Part shown: positions 18,797-27,454 of the stretch, piece by piece | Numbering within the stretch: position 1 is the first letter of the stretch | Layout: the number at the start of each line of letters is the position of its first letter | Source of the DNA: Achromobacter sp. ASV32 | GTDB taxonomy: Bacteria > Pseudomonadota > Gammaproteobacteria > Burkholderiales > Burkholderiaceae_B | DNA length: 57,465 nt | Direction of reading: 5' to 3' | Assembly: GCF_016428805.1 (NCBI RefSeq) | Contig: NZ_JAELTJ010000024.1 | Coordinates: forward strand, 1-57,465 | Translations under genes and position numbers: made by a program | The notes under the pieces: generated by a model | Database searches by the model: none | The model's input: the letters and a program-made list of their open reading frames with translations, nothing else | Told to the model about the DNA's origin: nothing

Positions 18797-20256
18797 GATG
18801 CGGTTCCTGGGGGGATCGAGGGCGCGGCAGGCGCCTGGGTGCCGCCGCCCAGGGCGGCGTACAGGCCGACGCGGGCCGACAGCAGCGCGCGGCGGGTCTG
18901 CACCAGCGTCTGCTGCGCCGCCAGCAGGTCGCGCTGGGCGTCCAGCACTTCCAGGTAGGGCGAGGCGCCATGGTCGTAGCGCAATTTGGCCAGGCGCGCG
19001 CGCTCGGCCTGGGCGGCCACGGTGGCGCGCAGCACCTGCACCTGCTCGGCCAGCCAGCGGCGCGCAGACAGCGCGTCCGAGACGTCCTTGAACGCGCTCT
19101 GGATGGATTGCTCGTAGCTCGCCACGGCCTGGTCGCGGCGCACTTCGGCCAAGTCCAGGTTGGCGCTGCGGCGGCCGGCGTCGAAGATCGGCAGGTCCAG
19201 GCTGGGCGTGAAGTTCCAGGCGCGGCTGGCGCTGCCGAACAGACCGTCGAGTTCGGCGCTGGCGGTGCCGAAGGCGCCCGTCAGCGTGATGCGGGGAAAG
19301 AAGGCGGCGCGGGCCGCGCCGATATTGGCGTTGGCGGCGCGCAACTGGTGTTCGGCCGCGACGATGTCGGGACGGTTGGCCAGCAGGTCCGACGGCAGCC
19401 CGGCCGGCAGGTCGCGCATTACCGCGTCGTCGTCCAGGCCGGCCTGCGGCAGGGGCAGGTCCAGCGGCTTGCCGACCAGCAGTTCCAGGGCGTGGGCCTG
19501 GGTGGCGCGGGCCTGCTCCAGGTCGGCGCCCAGTGCGCGGGCCTGCTGCCACAGCGTTTCCACCTGGGTCAGGTCCAGCTTGGAGATCGAGCCGACTTCG
19601 TAGCGGCGGCGGAAGATGCGCAGTGATTCTTCCCGTGACGCGATCGTTTCGCGGGTCAATGCCAGGCGTTCGTCCAGTTCGCGCAGCGACAGGTAGCTAT
19701 CGGCAACCTGCGCGATCAGGCTCAGCGTGGCGGCGCGCGCGGCAGCATCGGACGCCAGGTAGTTTTCCAGCGCCGCATCCTTCAGGCTGTGGACCCGGCC
19801 CCAGAAGTCCAGTTCCCAGGTCGCCATGCCCACGCCCGCCTGATACTGGCTGGCCACCTGCGGCCGGCCGGTGATGTTCAGGTCGCCAGGCGTACGGGCC
19901 CGGGTGCCTTCGGCCTGCACGCCGATCGTCGGAAACTGATCGGCGCGCTGGATGCCGTAGCGCGCTCGGGCCTCGTCGACCCGCAGCAGCGCGACGCGCA
20001 GGTCGCGGTTATGCGCCAACGCCTCGCCGATCAGGCCCTGCAGGGTGGGGTCCGAAAAGTAGTCGCGCCAAGCGACCTGCGCGGCCGGCGTCGCTGCGGC
20101 AGGGGCGGCGGTGTCGGCGGCATAGGCGGTCGCCACCGGCAGCGCCGGGCGGCTGTATTGCGGTGCCATCGACATGCAGCCCTGAACCAGCAGCACGGCC
20201 AGGGCGGCCGGCGCCAGGCGGGCAGCGGTCCCAGGCGCAAGGGGGCGGCGAGTCAT
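18793..20256 (-). CDS. NodT/TolC-family outer-membrane factor lipoprotein
   Basis: A 487-residue protein starting at [37 protein letters not shown] (ATG 20256). The N-terminus is a lipoprotein signal with cysteine in VQGC. Two repeats of the outer-membrane efflux domain follow: [18 protein letters not shown] helices and [23 protein letters not shown] in the first, and [44 protein letters not shown] in the second. It forms the trimeric exit duct for the pump. It lies two bases after the phaC stop and overlaps the adaptor gene by ATGA. Confidence 0.94.
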   Translation of the reverse strand: MTRRPLAPGTAARLAPAALAVLLVQGCMSMAPQYSRPALPVATAYAADTAAPAAATPAAQVAWRDYFSDPTLQGLIGEALAHNRDLRVALLRVDEARARYGIQRADQFPTIGVQAEGTRARTPGDLNITGRPQVASQYQAGVGMATWELDFWGRVHSLKDAALENYLASDAAARAATLSLIAQVADSYLSLRELDERLALTRETIASREESLRIFRRRYEVGSISKLDLTQVETLWQQARALGADLEQARATQAHALELLVGKPLDLPLPQAGLDDDAVMRDLPAGLPSDLLANRPDIVAAEHQLRAANANIGAARAAFFPRITLTGAFGTASAELDGLFGSASRAWNFTPSLDLPIFDAGRRSANLDLAEVRRDQAVASYEQSIQSAFKDVSDALSARRWLAEQVQVLRATVAAQAERARLAKLRYDHGASPYLEVLDAQRDLLAAQQTLVQTRRALLSARVGLYAALGGGTQAPAAPSIPPGTAS

Positions 20257-20258
20257 GC

Positions 20259-21908
20259 TCAGATCTCCATCACGTAGGCGCCGGGCGCATCGCCCAGCAC
20301 CGGGTAACCCTGACGGGCGGCGCCCAGCGCAGGCGGCTTGGCGGGCTTGCCCGACCGGGCATCGAGCCACGCCCGCCAGTGCGGCCACCACGAGCCCTCG
20401 TACGCCGTCGCGGCCGCGAGCCAGGCGTCGGGGGCCAGCGCCGGTTCGCCGGCGGGCCGTGTCAGGCTGCGGAAATGACGCCGCGGATGGCCGGGTTCGC
20501 TGACGATGCCGGCGTTGTGGCCGCCACGGGTCAGCACGAAGGTCAGCGGCGCCGGCGCCAGGTCGTGCAGCTTGTAGACCGAACGCCACGGCGCCACATG
20601 GTCGGTTTCGGTGCCGACGCAGAACAGCGGCGTGCGCAGGTCAGCCAGGCTCACCGCCCGGCCGTCGACGGCATAGCGGCCCGCCGCCAGGTCATTGTCC
20701 AGGTACAGGTGGCGCAGATACTCGCCATGCATCCGCGCGGGCATGCGGGTGGTGTCGGCGTTCCAGGCCTGCAGATCAATCATGGGCTGGCGCTGGCCCA
20801 GCCAGTAATCATTGATCATGCGGCCCCACACCAACTGCCGCGAACGCAGCAATTGGAATGTGCCGCTCATCTGCTGCGCCGGAAAATAGCCCAGCGCCTG
20901 CATCTCGGCTTCCAGCAGCGCCACCTGGAATGCGTCGATGAACAGGCCCAGCTCGCCCGGCTCGGAGAAATCGGTCTGTGCGGCCAGGAGACTCAGGCTG
21001 GCCAGGCGGGTATCGCCGTCACGCGCCATGGCTGCCGCGGCGATGGCCAGCAGTGTGCCGCCCAGGCAGTAGCCTGCCGCATGCACCGCGGCACCGGGCG
21101 TGATCGCGTTGACCGCGGCCAGCGGCTCACGCACCCCCAGGTTCAGGTAATCGTCCATGCCCAAGTCGCGCTCGGCGGCGCCGGGGTTTTTCCACGACAC
21201 GCAGAACACCGTGTAGCCCTGCCCGACCAGGTAGCGGATCAGGGAGTTGTGCGGCGAGAGATCCAGGATGTAGTACTTCATGATCCACGCCGGCACGATG
21301 AGAATGGGTTCGGGCCGGACGCGCCCGGTGCCGGGGCAATACTGGATCAGCTCGATCAGGCGGTTGCGCAGCACGATCTTGCCGGGCGTCACCGCCACGT
21401 CGCGGCCGGGCCGGAAATGCTCGGCGCCCGCCGGCGGCAGGCCGCCCCACTGCCGCAGGCCGTCTTCCCAGGCTGCCTGCGCGCCGCGCAACAGGTTGGC
21501 GCCGCCTTCCTGCAAGGTCTGGCGCAGCACCTGGGGGTGGGTATACGGGTGGTTATCGGGCGCCAGCACTTCCAGCCACTGGCGTGCCGCGAAGGCGGCC
21601 TGCGCGCGCTGATGCGCATTGGCCAGGGGCAGCGCGCGGACGTATGTGTTCCAGCCATCCTGGGCCTGCTCGAAGGCCTGGCGCCACCAGGAATAGGGCC
21701 ACTGTCTCCAGGCGGCGTTATCGAACCTCCCTGCGGTCCTCGCAATGTCCTTGCGTGCTGGCGGGGTCGTGTCCGACATGTTGGCTCCATGGCGTTCTGG
21801 GCAGCGCGGTGATCGCGCCGGGCGAGGCTGGCGCATCGCGGTGCGGGGCTTGTGGCCCGGCACCGGGGGCACCGGTGTCACGTCCTGAATTGATTGTGCG
21901 CCAGCCAT
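20259..21908 (-). CDS. phaC: Class I poly(3-hydroxyalkanoate) synthase
   Basis: A 549-residue PHA synthase. The start is ATG 21908, preceded by AAGGAGGGGACACG, an almost perfect ribosome site; later in-frame ATGs would lose that. The catalytic nucleophile is Cys281 in the lipase-like box GYCLGG. Other family features are ILIVPAWIMKYYILDLSPHNSLIRYLVGQGYTVFCVSW, with the conserved tryptophan, AQTDFSEPGELG, and the C-terminal GGHNAGIV with the catalytic histidine; the aspartate lies in GTETDHVAPW. Length and lack of PhaE/PhaR fit class I. It heads a seven-gene minus-strand cluster and faces a TetR regulator. Confidence 0.95.
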   Translation of the reverse strand: MAGAQSIQDVTPVPPVPGHKPRTAMRQPRPARSPRCPERHGANMSDTTPPARKDIARTAGRFDNAAWRQWPYSWWRQAFEQAQDGWNTYVRALPLANAHQRAQAAFAARQWLEVLAPDNHPYTHPQVLRQTLQEGGANLLRGAQAAWEDGLRQWGGLPPAGAEHFRPGRDVAVTPGKIVLRNRLIELIQYCPGTGRVRPEPILIVPAWIMKYYILDLSPHNSLIRYLVGQGYTVFCVSWKNPGAAERDLGMDDYLNLGVREPLAAVNAITPGAAVHAAGYCLGGTLLAIAAAAMARDGDTRLASLSLLAAQTDFSEPGELGLFIDAFQVALLEAEMQALGYFPAQQMSGTFQLLRSRQLVWGRMINDYWLGQRQPMIDLQAWNADTTRMPARMHGEYLRHLYLDNDLAAGRYAVDGRAVSLADLRTPLFCVGTETDHVAPWRSVYKLHDLAPAPLTFVLTRGGHNAGIVSEPGHPRRHFRSLTRPAGEPALAPDAWLAAATAYEGSWWPHWRAWLDARSGKPAKPPALGAARQGYPVLGDAPGAYVMEI

Positions 21909-21941
21909 CGTGTCCCCTCCTTGACCGAAATCAAGCTAACG

Positions 21942-21955
21942 ACTGACTGGTCGGT
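21942..21955. promoter_or_regulatory. TetR-type operator candidate in the phaC-tetR divergent region
   Basis: The 14-base imperfect palindrome ACTGACTGGTCGGT has 10 of 14 symmetric positions and fits the pattern ACYGACYRGTCRGT seen for several TetR-family operators. It lies in the 105-base gap between the phaC start (21908) and the tetR start (22014), where a repressor could control both genes. Binding is inferred, not shown. Confidence 0.6.
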
Positions 21956-22013
21956 TTTTAATGGGACGGTTGGCGCGGTCTTGATGCCGCGTCGACCCGC
22001 ACAGGGAGCAGTG

Positions 22014-22619
22014 ATGATGGGCACGCAACGTCAGCGTCTCCCCCCCACCGTGCGCGTCGGGCAGATTCTCGACGCCGCGTTGCAGGAATTTTCGATCGCC
22101 GGTTATGCCGGCACCCGGATGGACGACATCGCCCTGCGGGCCGGGCTGTCCAAGGGGGGGCTGTACGCGCATTTCTCCAGCAAGGAGCAGGTCTTCGAAG
22201 CGCTGCTTGCGCGTCATCTCTGCCCGCCGCGGCTGGACGCCCACGCCCTGGTCGCCGGGTCGTCCACACCCCGGCATCTGGCCGAACGCCTCGTCAACCA
22301 TCTGTACGCCAGCCTGGCCAACCCGGCGATGATCGCCACCATGCGCCTGCTGCTGGCGGAAAGCGGCCGCGTGCCGCACCTGGCGCGCCGCTGGCGCCAG
22401 GACACCGCCGATGCGCACCAGAACGACATCGCGCAGTTGCTGCGGCTGGCCCGCGAACGCGGCCTGTGCGGCGACGGCGTGGCGCTACGGCACCCGTGGC
22501 TGCTCCTGTCGCCCGTGGTCCATGCCATTTTCATGGCCATCCTGGTGGGCGCGGACGAACGCATCAACCTGCCCGAGCGACGCGAGGCACATGTGGCGCT
22601 GATCTGCGCCTTGCTGTAG
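22014..22619 (+). CDS. TetR/AcrR-family transcriptional regulator
   Basis: About 201 residues starting at [11 protein letters not shown] (ATG 22014, with CAGGGAGCAGTG upstream). The longer frame from 21894 would start inside phaC's 5' region and cover the operator candidate. The N-terminal helix-turn-helix is clear: [48 protein letters not shown]. The C-terminal ligand domain has the TetR_C layout ending in [15 protein letters not shown]. It is divergent from phaC and is the probable repressor of the phaC-exporter cluster and of itself. Two seven-base homopolymers occur in the gene (C7 at 22040-22046, G7 at 22154-22160). Confidence 0.92.
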   Translation: MMGTQRQRLPPTVRVGQILDAALQEFSIAGYAGTRMDDIALRAGLSKGGLYAHFSSKEQVFEALLARHLCPPRLDAHALVAGSSTPRHLAERLVNHLYASLANPAMIATMRLLLAESGRVPHLARRWRQDTADAHQNDIAQLLRLARERGLCGDGVALRHPWLLLSPVVHAIFMAILVGADERINLPERREAHVALICALL

Positions 22620-22696
22620 CCGGACCGGCGCGCTGCCCTGTATCCTTGCGTCACTTCCACGACTCGAGCAGCGAGGACGCTTTGCCTACCTCCGGA

Positions 22697-24265
22697 ATGA
22701 CCGTCCGCATGCCCTCCTGGCGCTATTTCCCGGTGGCGCTGGCCCTCATGTTGCCCGTGGTGGTCTGTGTCGGTTGGACCTGGCTGCATGCGCAATCCGA
22801 AGAGCGTGCCGAGGCGGCCATCGCCGCGCGCATCGTGCGGGTCCAGACCGAGCAGATCGTGGCCCGCGCCGTGGACATCCTGCCGCGCGTGGCGGCCCTG
22901 ACCTCCGGATCCTGCGAAGAGGCGCTGCCCGATCTGTACCGATGGGGCACGCTCAATCCGTATTTCCGTGCGCTGATCCTGGTCCAGCGCGACCATATCT
23001 ATTGTTCGTCGGTGCTGGGCGCCGTGGATTACCTGACCGGCGAATTCCGCAAGTGGGCCGTGGATGTGCCGCCGTCCCAGTGGTTCCTGAGCGTGGCGGG
23101 CACCCCCTTGGCGCCCGAGCGGCCGGCCCTGCTGCTGGGCATGCCGTCGGACAACGGCCGCGGTGCGGTGGTGGCGATCGACGGGCGCTACGTGCAGGAC
23201 ATCCTCAATGCCGTCGCCTCGCTTGGCGAGTACCAGATTGAAATCACGCTGGGGCAGGGCGCGCCCATCCACAGCGATTCCTGGGGCAAGGCGCCGGTAC
23301 CGCCGCAGCCATTGTTCCAGGCGGCCAGCGACATTGCCGGGCGGGCCGACCTGAATGTCAGGGTCCTGGCGCCGCCCGAAGCCGCGGTGCGCGCCTGGCA
23401 GCAGCTGCTGATGACCTACCTGCCGGTGGCCATGCTGATCGGCGCGCTGTTGGCGTTCGGGGCATATCGGCTGCAAGTGAGCCGGCAATCGTTCAAAGAG
23501 CAGTTGCGCCGGGCCATGGCGGCCGACGAGTTCCATGTCGAGTACCAACCCGTGTACGGCAAGGCCACCGGCCGCTGCGAAGGCGTCGAAGCGCTGATGC
23601 GTTGGAACCGGCCCGGCGTCGGGCCCGTGCGGCCGGACATCTTCATCGCGGCGGCCGAGGGCGAGGACATGATCGTGCCGCTGACGCAACATCTGCTCAA
23701 GCTGATCCAGCGCGACATGCGCAACTGGAGCACGCCGCCGGAATTCCACATCGCGGTCAATTTCGCGCCCGAGCATCTTTCCAGTCCTGCGCTGATGGCC
23801 GATGTGCAGGCCTTTCGCGCCGGTATCCGGCCGTCGCTGATGGTGCTGGAAATCACCGAGCGCAGCCTTGTCACCGACAACGGCCAGGCCCGGCGCAACA
23901 TCGACGCGCTGCGCGCCGAAGGTGTGTTCGTGGCCATCGACGATTTCGGCACGGGCCATTGCTCGCTGTCGTACCTGCAGAAATTCCCGGTCGATTACCT
24001 GAAGATCGACAAAGGCTTTGTGCACGCCATCCAGCCCACCGGGGAAGAGGCGCCGGTGCTGGACGTGATCATCACGCTGTCGCATCGCCTGGGCCTGGCG
24101 GTCGTGGCCGAAGGCGTCGAAACACCCGAGCAGTTCAACTACCTGACGCAGCGTGGCGTGGCGTTCATCCAGGGGTACCTGTTTGCCCGGCCCATGCCGT
24201 CGGCCGATTTCGTGCGGTGGTATGCCGAAAAGGCGGCGCAGCCGCCGGTGCCCGCGGCCTCATAG
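22697..24265 (+). CDS. CSS-motif EAL-domain cyclic-di-GMP phosphodiesterase
   Basis: About 522 residues from ATG 22697; a TTG at 22682 is an alternative. Layout: an N-terminal membrane helix, a periplasmic CSS domain with Cys73 and the CSS motif at Cys103, a second membrane helix at about residues 240-262 ([14 protein letters not shown]), then a complete EAL domain. The catalytic set looks intact: [40 protein letters not shown] and AEGVET. In known CSS-EAL proteins, a periplasmic disulfide between the two cysteines controls phosphodiesterase activity. It therefore probably lowers c-di-GMP in response to periplasmic redox state. Confidence 0.93.
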   Translation: MTVRMPSWRYFPVALALMLPVVVCVGWTWLHAQSEERAEAAIAARIVRVQTEQIVARAVDILPRVAALTSGSCEEALPDLYRWGTLNPYFRALILVQRDHIYCSSVLGAVDYLTGEFRKWAVDVPPSQWFLSVAGTPLAPERPALLLGMPSDNGRGAVVAIDGRYVQDILNAVASLGEYQIEITLGQGAPIHSDSWGKAPVPPQPLFQAASDIAGRADLNVRVLAPPEAAVRAWQQLLMTYLPVAMLIGALLAFGAYRLQVSRQSFKEQLRRAMAADEFHVEYQPVYGKATGRCEGVEALMRWNRPGVGPVRPDIFIAAAEGEDMIVPLTQHLLKLIQRDMRNWSTPPEFHIAVNFAPEHLSSPALMADVQAFRAGIRPSLMVLEITERSLVTDNGQARRNIDALRAEGVFVAIDDFGTGHCSLSYLQKFPVDYLKIDKGFVHAIQPTGEEAPVLDVIITLSHRLGLAVVAEGVETPEQFNYLTQRGVAFIQGYLFARPMPSADFVRWYAEKAAQPPVPAAS

Positions 24266-24457
24266 CGCGCGCAGCGGCAGGTTCACCAACGAAAAGCGGT
24301 TTCCCAGCGACCACGGGACACCGCCGCGCCCAGCTTGCGCGAAGACCGTGCCGCGGCAGAACCGTTCGCCCGGGTCGGCCGCGCGGTCGCATGGGACTGA
24401 CAACACGAAGTACAGCAGCACGGCGAGCAGCGCCGCGACTGCCAGGGTGGCTCGCAT
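24260..24457 (-). CDS. Small secreted or membrane hypothetical protein
   Basis: A 65-residue frame starting at [28 protein letters not shown], with AAAGGAAAGTC directly upstream of the ATG. The first 20 residues make a signal peptide or membrane anchor; the rest is short and has two cysteines (Cys23, Cys34). It overlaps the end of the EAL gene by six bases, convergently, and is divergent from the DUF2975 gene across a 97-base AT-rich region with inverted repeats. No homologue is recognised. The ribosome site and signal peptide are the only support. Confidence 0.5.
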   Translation of the reverse strand: MRATLAVAALLAVLLYFVLSVPCDRAADPGERFCRGTVFAQAGRGGVPWSLGNRFSLVNLPLRAL

Positions 24458-24478
24458 GACTTTCCTTTACGGGATAAA

Positions 24479-24520
24479 AAATTATTGTAAAACGATAATT
24501 TGTTGCTACACTACAGCAAC
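24479..24520. promoter_or_regulatory. Promoter and operator candidate upstream of the DUF2975-XRE pair
   Basis: A near-perfect inverted repeat (arms 24479-24488 and 24492-24501, one mismatch) is followed by a second short repeat (24502-24507 and 24515-24520). A promoter fits across them: -35 TTGTAA at 24485-24490, 16-base spacer, -10 TACACT at 24507-24512. Overlap of the first repeat with the -35 suggests repression, possibly by the XRE protein encoded downstream. The region is AT-rich against a GC-rich background. Confidence 0.5.
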
Positions 24521-24554
24521 TTCATCATCCCAGCAATGTCATCCGGAGACTGCC

Positions 24555-25190
24555 ATGACAGCCGCGCCGACCTTTTCCTCCACCCAGCAGGCTTTGCCAC
24601 CCGCCAGCGGCGCGCGGCGCCTGGCCCGCATTCGTGGACTGTCGCGCTGGATGCGCGGCCTGCTGGTCGTGGCTGCGGTGATCCTCAGCGCCGCACTGAT
24701 CGGCATGTGGTTCTTCACCTCCGAGGCCGTGCTGGCCCGCGGCCTGTATTCCTTTCTCGGTGTCACGGCGCCGGCCTACACCGACCCGGCCGCGCCGGTC
24801 GCCCTGCCGCGCCTGCAATTGGGCCCCGCGTACCGGGTCCTGGGCTTTGCCTTGTTCGGCGTGCTGGCCGCGCTGGCGCTGCGCGCCATTGCGCACGCCT
24901 ACGCCATGTTTTCCGATTTCAGCCGCGGCGACGTGCTGACCGTGGCAACCGCCAGGCGGCTGCGCGGCATCGCCTTGATGATCACGGTATTCAGCGGCGC
25001 GGTGCCGCTGCTGAAAACGGTATTGATGCTGGCCTTGACGCTGGCCAACGGACCGGGCGAACGCCAGTTCATGATCGGCATTGACGTCAGCGACATTCTG
25101 CTTGGCCTGCTCGGCGGCCTGTTGTTCACGCTGGCCTGGGCCATGGAAGAGGCGGCCCAGGTCGCCGAAGACAACCGGGGATTCATCTGA
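24555..25190 (+). CDS. DUF2975 four-helix membrane protein
   Basis: A 211-residue protein starting at MTAAPTFSS (ATG 24555, CCGGAGACTGCC upstream). Four hydrophobic helices are visible: GLLVVAAVILSAALIGMWF, YRVLGFALFGVLAALALRAIAHAY, GIALMITVFSGAVPLLKTVLML and ILLGLLGGLLFTLAWAMEEAA. The segment FSRGDVLTVATARRLRGIA between helices 2 and 3 and the ending MEEAAQVAEDNRGFI are typical of DUF2975 proteins. Members almost always sit upstream of a small XRE regulator, as here with a TGATG overlap. The role is unknown; membrane sensing for the regulator is a common guess. Confidence 0.88.
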   Translation: MTAAPTFSSTQQALPPASGARRLARIRGLSRWMRGLLVVAAVILSAALIGMWFFTSEAVLARGLYSFLGVTAPAYTDPAAPVALPRLQLGPAYRVLGFALFGVLAALALRAIAHAYAMFSDFSRGDVLTVATARRLRGIALMITVFSGAVPLLKTVLMLALTLANGPGERQFMIGIDVSDILLGLLGGLLFTLAWAMEEAAQVAEDNRGFI

Positions 25191-25429
25191 TGGCGATCGT
25201 TGTGCGGCTGGACGTGATGTTGGCGCAGCGCAAGATGAAGGCGCGCCAATTGGCCCAGGAAATCGGCATTACCGAGCCGAACCTGTCGCTGCTCAAATCG
25301 GGCAAGGTCAAGGGCATGCGCTTTGACACGCTCGAGCGCATTTGTGAGGTGCTGCAATGCCAGCCCGGCGATTTGCTCGAATACCAACCCGGCGAGCCCG
25401 CCGCCCGCGACGACACCGGCGTCGACTAG
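25190..25429 (+). CDS. Small XRE-family helix-turn-helix regulator (YozG-like)
   Basis: A 79-residue protein that is essentially only a helix-turn-helix domain: MAIVVRLDVMLAQRKMKARQLAQEIGITEPNLSLLKSGKVKGMRFDTLERICEVLQCQPGDLLEY. The family signature 'LSLLKSGKVKGMRFDTLE' is the same as in Bacillus YozG-like proteins paired with DUF2975. Its ATG shares a base with the DUF2975 stop (TGATG), so the two are translated together. It probably regulates its own operon via the upstream inverted repeats. Confidence 0.92.
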   Translation: MAIVVRLDVMLAQRKMKARQLAQEIGITEPNLSLLKSGKVKGMRFDTLERICEVLQCQPGDLLEYQPGEPAARDDTGVD

Positions 25430-25442
25430 GGTCTGTTCCCAC

Positions 25443-25458
25443 TGGAAGGCGCCTTCCA
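25443..25458. repeat. Perfect 16-bp palindrome in the 25430-25663 gap
   Basis: TGGAAGGCGCCTTCCA is a perfect palindrome 14 bases after the XRE stop codon. It has no loop and no following T run, so it is not an ordinary intrinsic terminator. The rest of the 234-base gap has no credible gene, and the DUF4156 gene begins at 25664. It may be a protein-binding site or part of a Rho-dependent end. Confidence 0.6.
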
Positions 25459-25663
25459 ATGTGAGCAGGCCCAGGGCGCCGCGATGGTCGCGATTTGCCG
25501 CGGGGCACCGCAGTCGCGGCGGTCACCGGCGACGATGGGCTGATCCGTCCGGTGCCGCCCCGCGCCTGCGCGGCGGCCGCCACTTGATCTTCTTTTTCAA
25601 CCGCCTGTCGCGCGAGGTTCGCCCGCGCGCCGGGTCCTCACGTCCCTTTGATGGATACTTGCC

Positions 25664-26044
25664 ATGCACTACCTGCCTGCGATTTCCCGCGATGCGTTGC
25701 GTATCGCTTCCCTGTTGGCTGCGACCTATGCGTTGGCCGCTTGCGCGCCCACCACGCTATCGCCCGGCGCCGCTTCCAACGTGCGCATTACCCACAATGA
25801 GCCCGGCAAGGAATGCGTGTTCCTGGGGGACGTGACAGGCAGCCAGGGCAACTTCCTGGCGGGCGCGATCACCTCGAATGCGGACCTGGAAACGGGAGCC
25901 CGCAACGACTTGAAGAACAAGGCTGCCGGGATGGGCGGCAACGTGGTCTATCTGCTGACGCAACGCGCGGGGCAGACCGGCGGCAAGGATCATCTTGAAC
26001 AGACGAATGTCACCCTGTCGGGCAACGTCTACCGCTGCGGCTAG
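25664..26044 (+). CDS. DUF4156 outer-membrane lipoprotein
   Basis: A 126-residue protein with a lipoprotein signal (ATYALAACAPTTLSP, lipobox LAAC) followed by a small domain containing RITHNEPGKECVFLGDVTGSQG and ETGARNDLKNKAAGMGGNVVYLLTQRA. This pattern matches the DUF4156 family, small surface or periplasmic lipoproteins of unknown role, related in layout to the RcsF core. Two cysteines in the mature part (KECVF and the terminal YRCG) could form a disulfide. It is monocistronic between the XRE gene and the convergent potassium channel gene. Confidence 0.85.
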   Translation: MHYLPAISRDALRIASLLAATYALAACAPTTLSPGAASNVRITHNEPGKECVFLGDVTGSQGNFLAGAITSNADLETGARNDLKNKAAGMGGNVVYLLTQRAGQTGGKDHLEQTNVTLSGNVYRCG

Positions 26045-26109
26045 CGGCCGCGCGCCGCGGATGACGCGGCATGGACGCCGTGGCGGGCTGCGCGTTCTTT
26101 GCTGCGCGT

Positions 26110-27321
26110 TCAGCCGGCCTTGGCTTGCGGCGCGGCGTTGGCGAAGAACAGGTCCGTGATGGACTGGCTGTCCAGCGCTTCGCCGTTGATGGCGCGGGCC
26201 AGCAGTTCGGCGCCCAGCAATTGCACCGAGAACACCAGGTCGGGTTGCACGCGGCGGATCTTTTCCAGGTGCTTGCTGGTGTTGACCAGGGCGACGGTCT
26301 TGGCGCCTTGATCACCCACGGCCTCTTTGACGGCCAGGACGATGAAGGCGTTTTCGGCATCGTCCTCGCGCAGCGCCAGCACATAGCGCGCGCGGGTGAC
26401 GCCCGCGCTGCGCAGCACTTCCACGCTGGAGGCATCGCCTTCGATCAGGTCGGTGGCGGCCGGATATTCCTGCGGCATGCCCGCGGGCACGATGACGGTG
26501 ACCTCGTCGCCGCGGCGGCGCAATCCGTCGTAGACGCTCATGGCCAGGGGCGTGGCGCCGGCGATGATGATGTGATTTTTTCTCATGGCGGTGGAAAACC
26601 GGCCCTTGACCAGCCGTTTCAGGTTGCCGCCGATCACCGGGCCGGCGATCGCGCTGATAGAGGTGGCGAAGACGGTGATGCCAAGGATGATAATCGACGC
26701 GGTGAACAGCCGCGCCGCGTTGCTGTGCGGCGTGATGTCGCCGTAGCCCACCGTGGACATCGACACGATCGAAAAGTACAGCGCCGTCGCGGCGTCCTTG
26801 ATGGGGGGATTGAACTCCTCGCCCAGGTAGAGCGTGCCGAAGATCGCGTAGATCAGCAGCGAGGCCATGCTGACCAGCGCGAACAGCGAACCGGCCGTGA
26901 CGCTGGCGCGGTCAAAGCGCCGCCAGTAGGCGATCAGCGCGATCACCAGCACCAGCGTGTAGATTCCCAGCCCCGCGCGCCCGCCGTCGCCCAGCAGGGC
27001 GAAGGTGCCCACGCCCACCAGCAGCACCAGGGAAAAGGCCCAGGCGATGCGGGCCTTCAGGATCAGGCCGAGCGCGATGATCTGCAGACCCACGCCCAGC
27101 ACCAGCCGTGGAATCTCGAGCAGCCCCACCACCTGCATCACGTCGTGCCAGTTATCCAGCGCCAGCCAGAACGAATACTCGCGCGCGCGCACTTCGCGCA
27201 GCACGGGGTGCATGAAGGCATAGCCGTCCAGCGCCACCAGAATGGCAAGGCACCAGTTTGGCGGAATGAGGGCTAGCGCCTTGCGCAATCTGCGGGCAAG
27301 GCCGGGCAACGGATGGGGCAT
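26110..27321 (-). CDS. Kch-like voltage-gated potassium channel with RCK (TrkA-N) domain
   Basis: About 403 residues from MPHPLPGLARR (ATG 27321, AAAGGA 11 bases upstream); other in-frame ATGs are at 27345 and 27384. Six membrane segments fill residues 20-235, with the selectivity filter STVGYGDI before the last. From about residue 245, a Rossmann RCK domain follows (RKNHIIIAGATPLAMSVYDGLRRRG, EGDASSVEVLRSAGVTRARYVLAL). The GATPLA glycine motif is weaker than canonical GxGxxG, suggesting a ligand other than NADH. Homologues act as cytoplasm-gated potassium channels. The gene is convergent with the DUF4156 lipoprotein gene. Confidence 0.92.
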   Translation of the reverse strand: MPHPLPGLARRLRKALALIPPNWCLAILVALDGYAFMHPVLREVRAREYSFWLALDNWHDVMQVVGLLEIPRLVLGVGLQIIALGLILKARIAWAFSLVLLVGVGTFALLGDGGRAGLGIYTLVLVIALIAYWRRFDRASVTAGSLFALVSMASLLIYAIFGTLYLGEEFNPPIKDAATALYFSIVSMSTVGYGDITPHSNAARLFTASIIILGITVFATSISAIAGPVIGGNLKRLVKGRFSTAMRKNHIIIAGATPLAMSVYDGLRRRGDEVTVIVPAGMPQEYPAATDLIEGDASSVEVLRSAGVTRARYVLALREDDAENAFIVLAVKEAVGDQGAKTVALVNTSKHLEKIRRVQPDLVFSVQLLGAELLARAINGEALDSQSITDLFFANAAPQAKAG

Positions 27322-27454
27322 GGCATGGGCGTCCTTTGGCTGCATTCTATCGGGGTCCGCCCTGGGCGCGCTGTCCCGCGGCATGCTGGCTTGCTATATC
27401 CAATATGTATAGAAGGCTATCAACAAAGAATTACTTGAATCGCGTCCGACGTCC

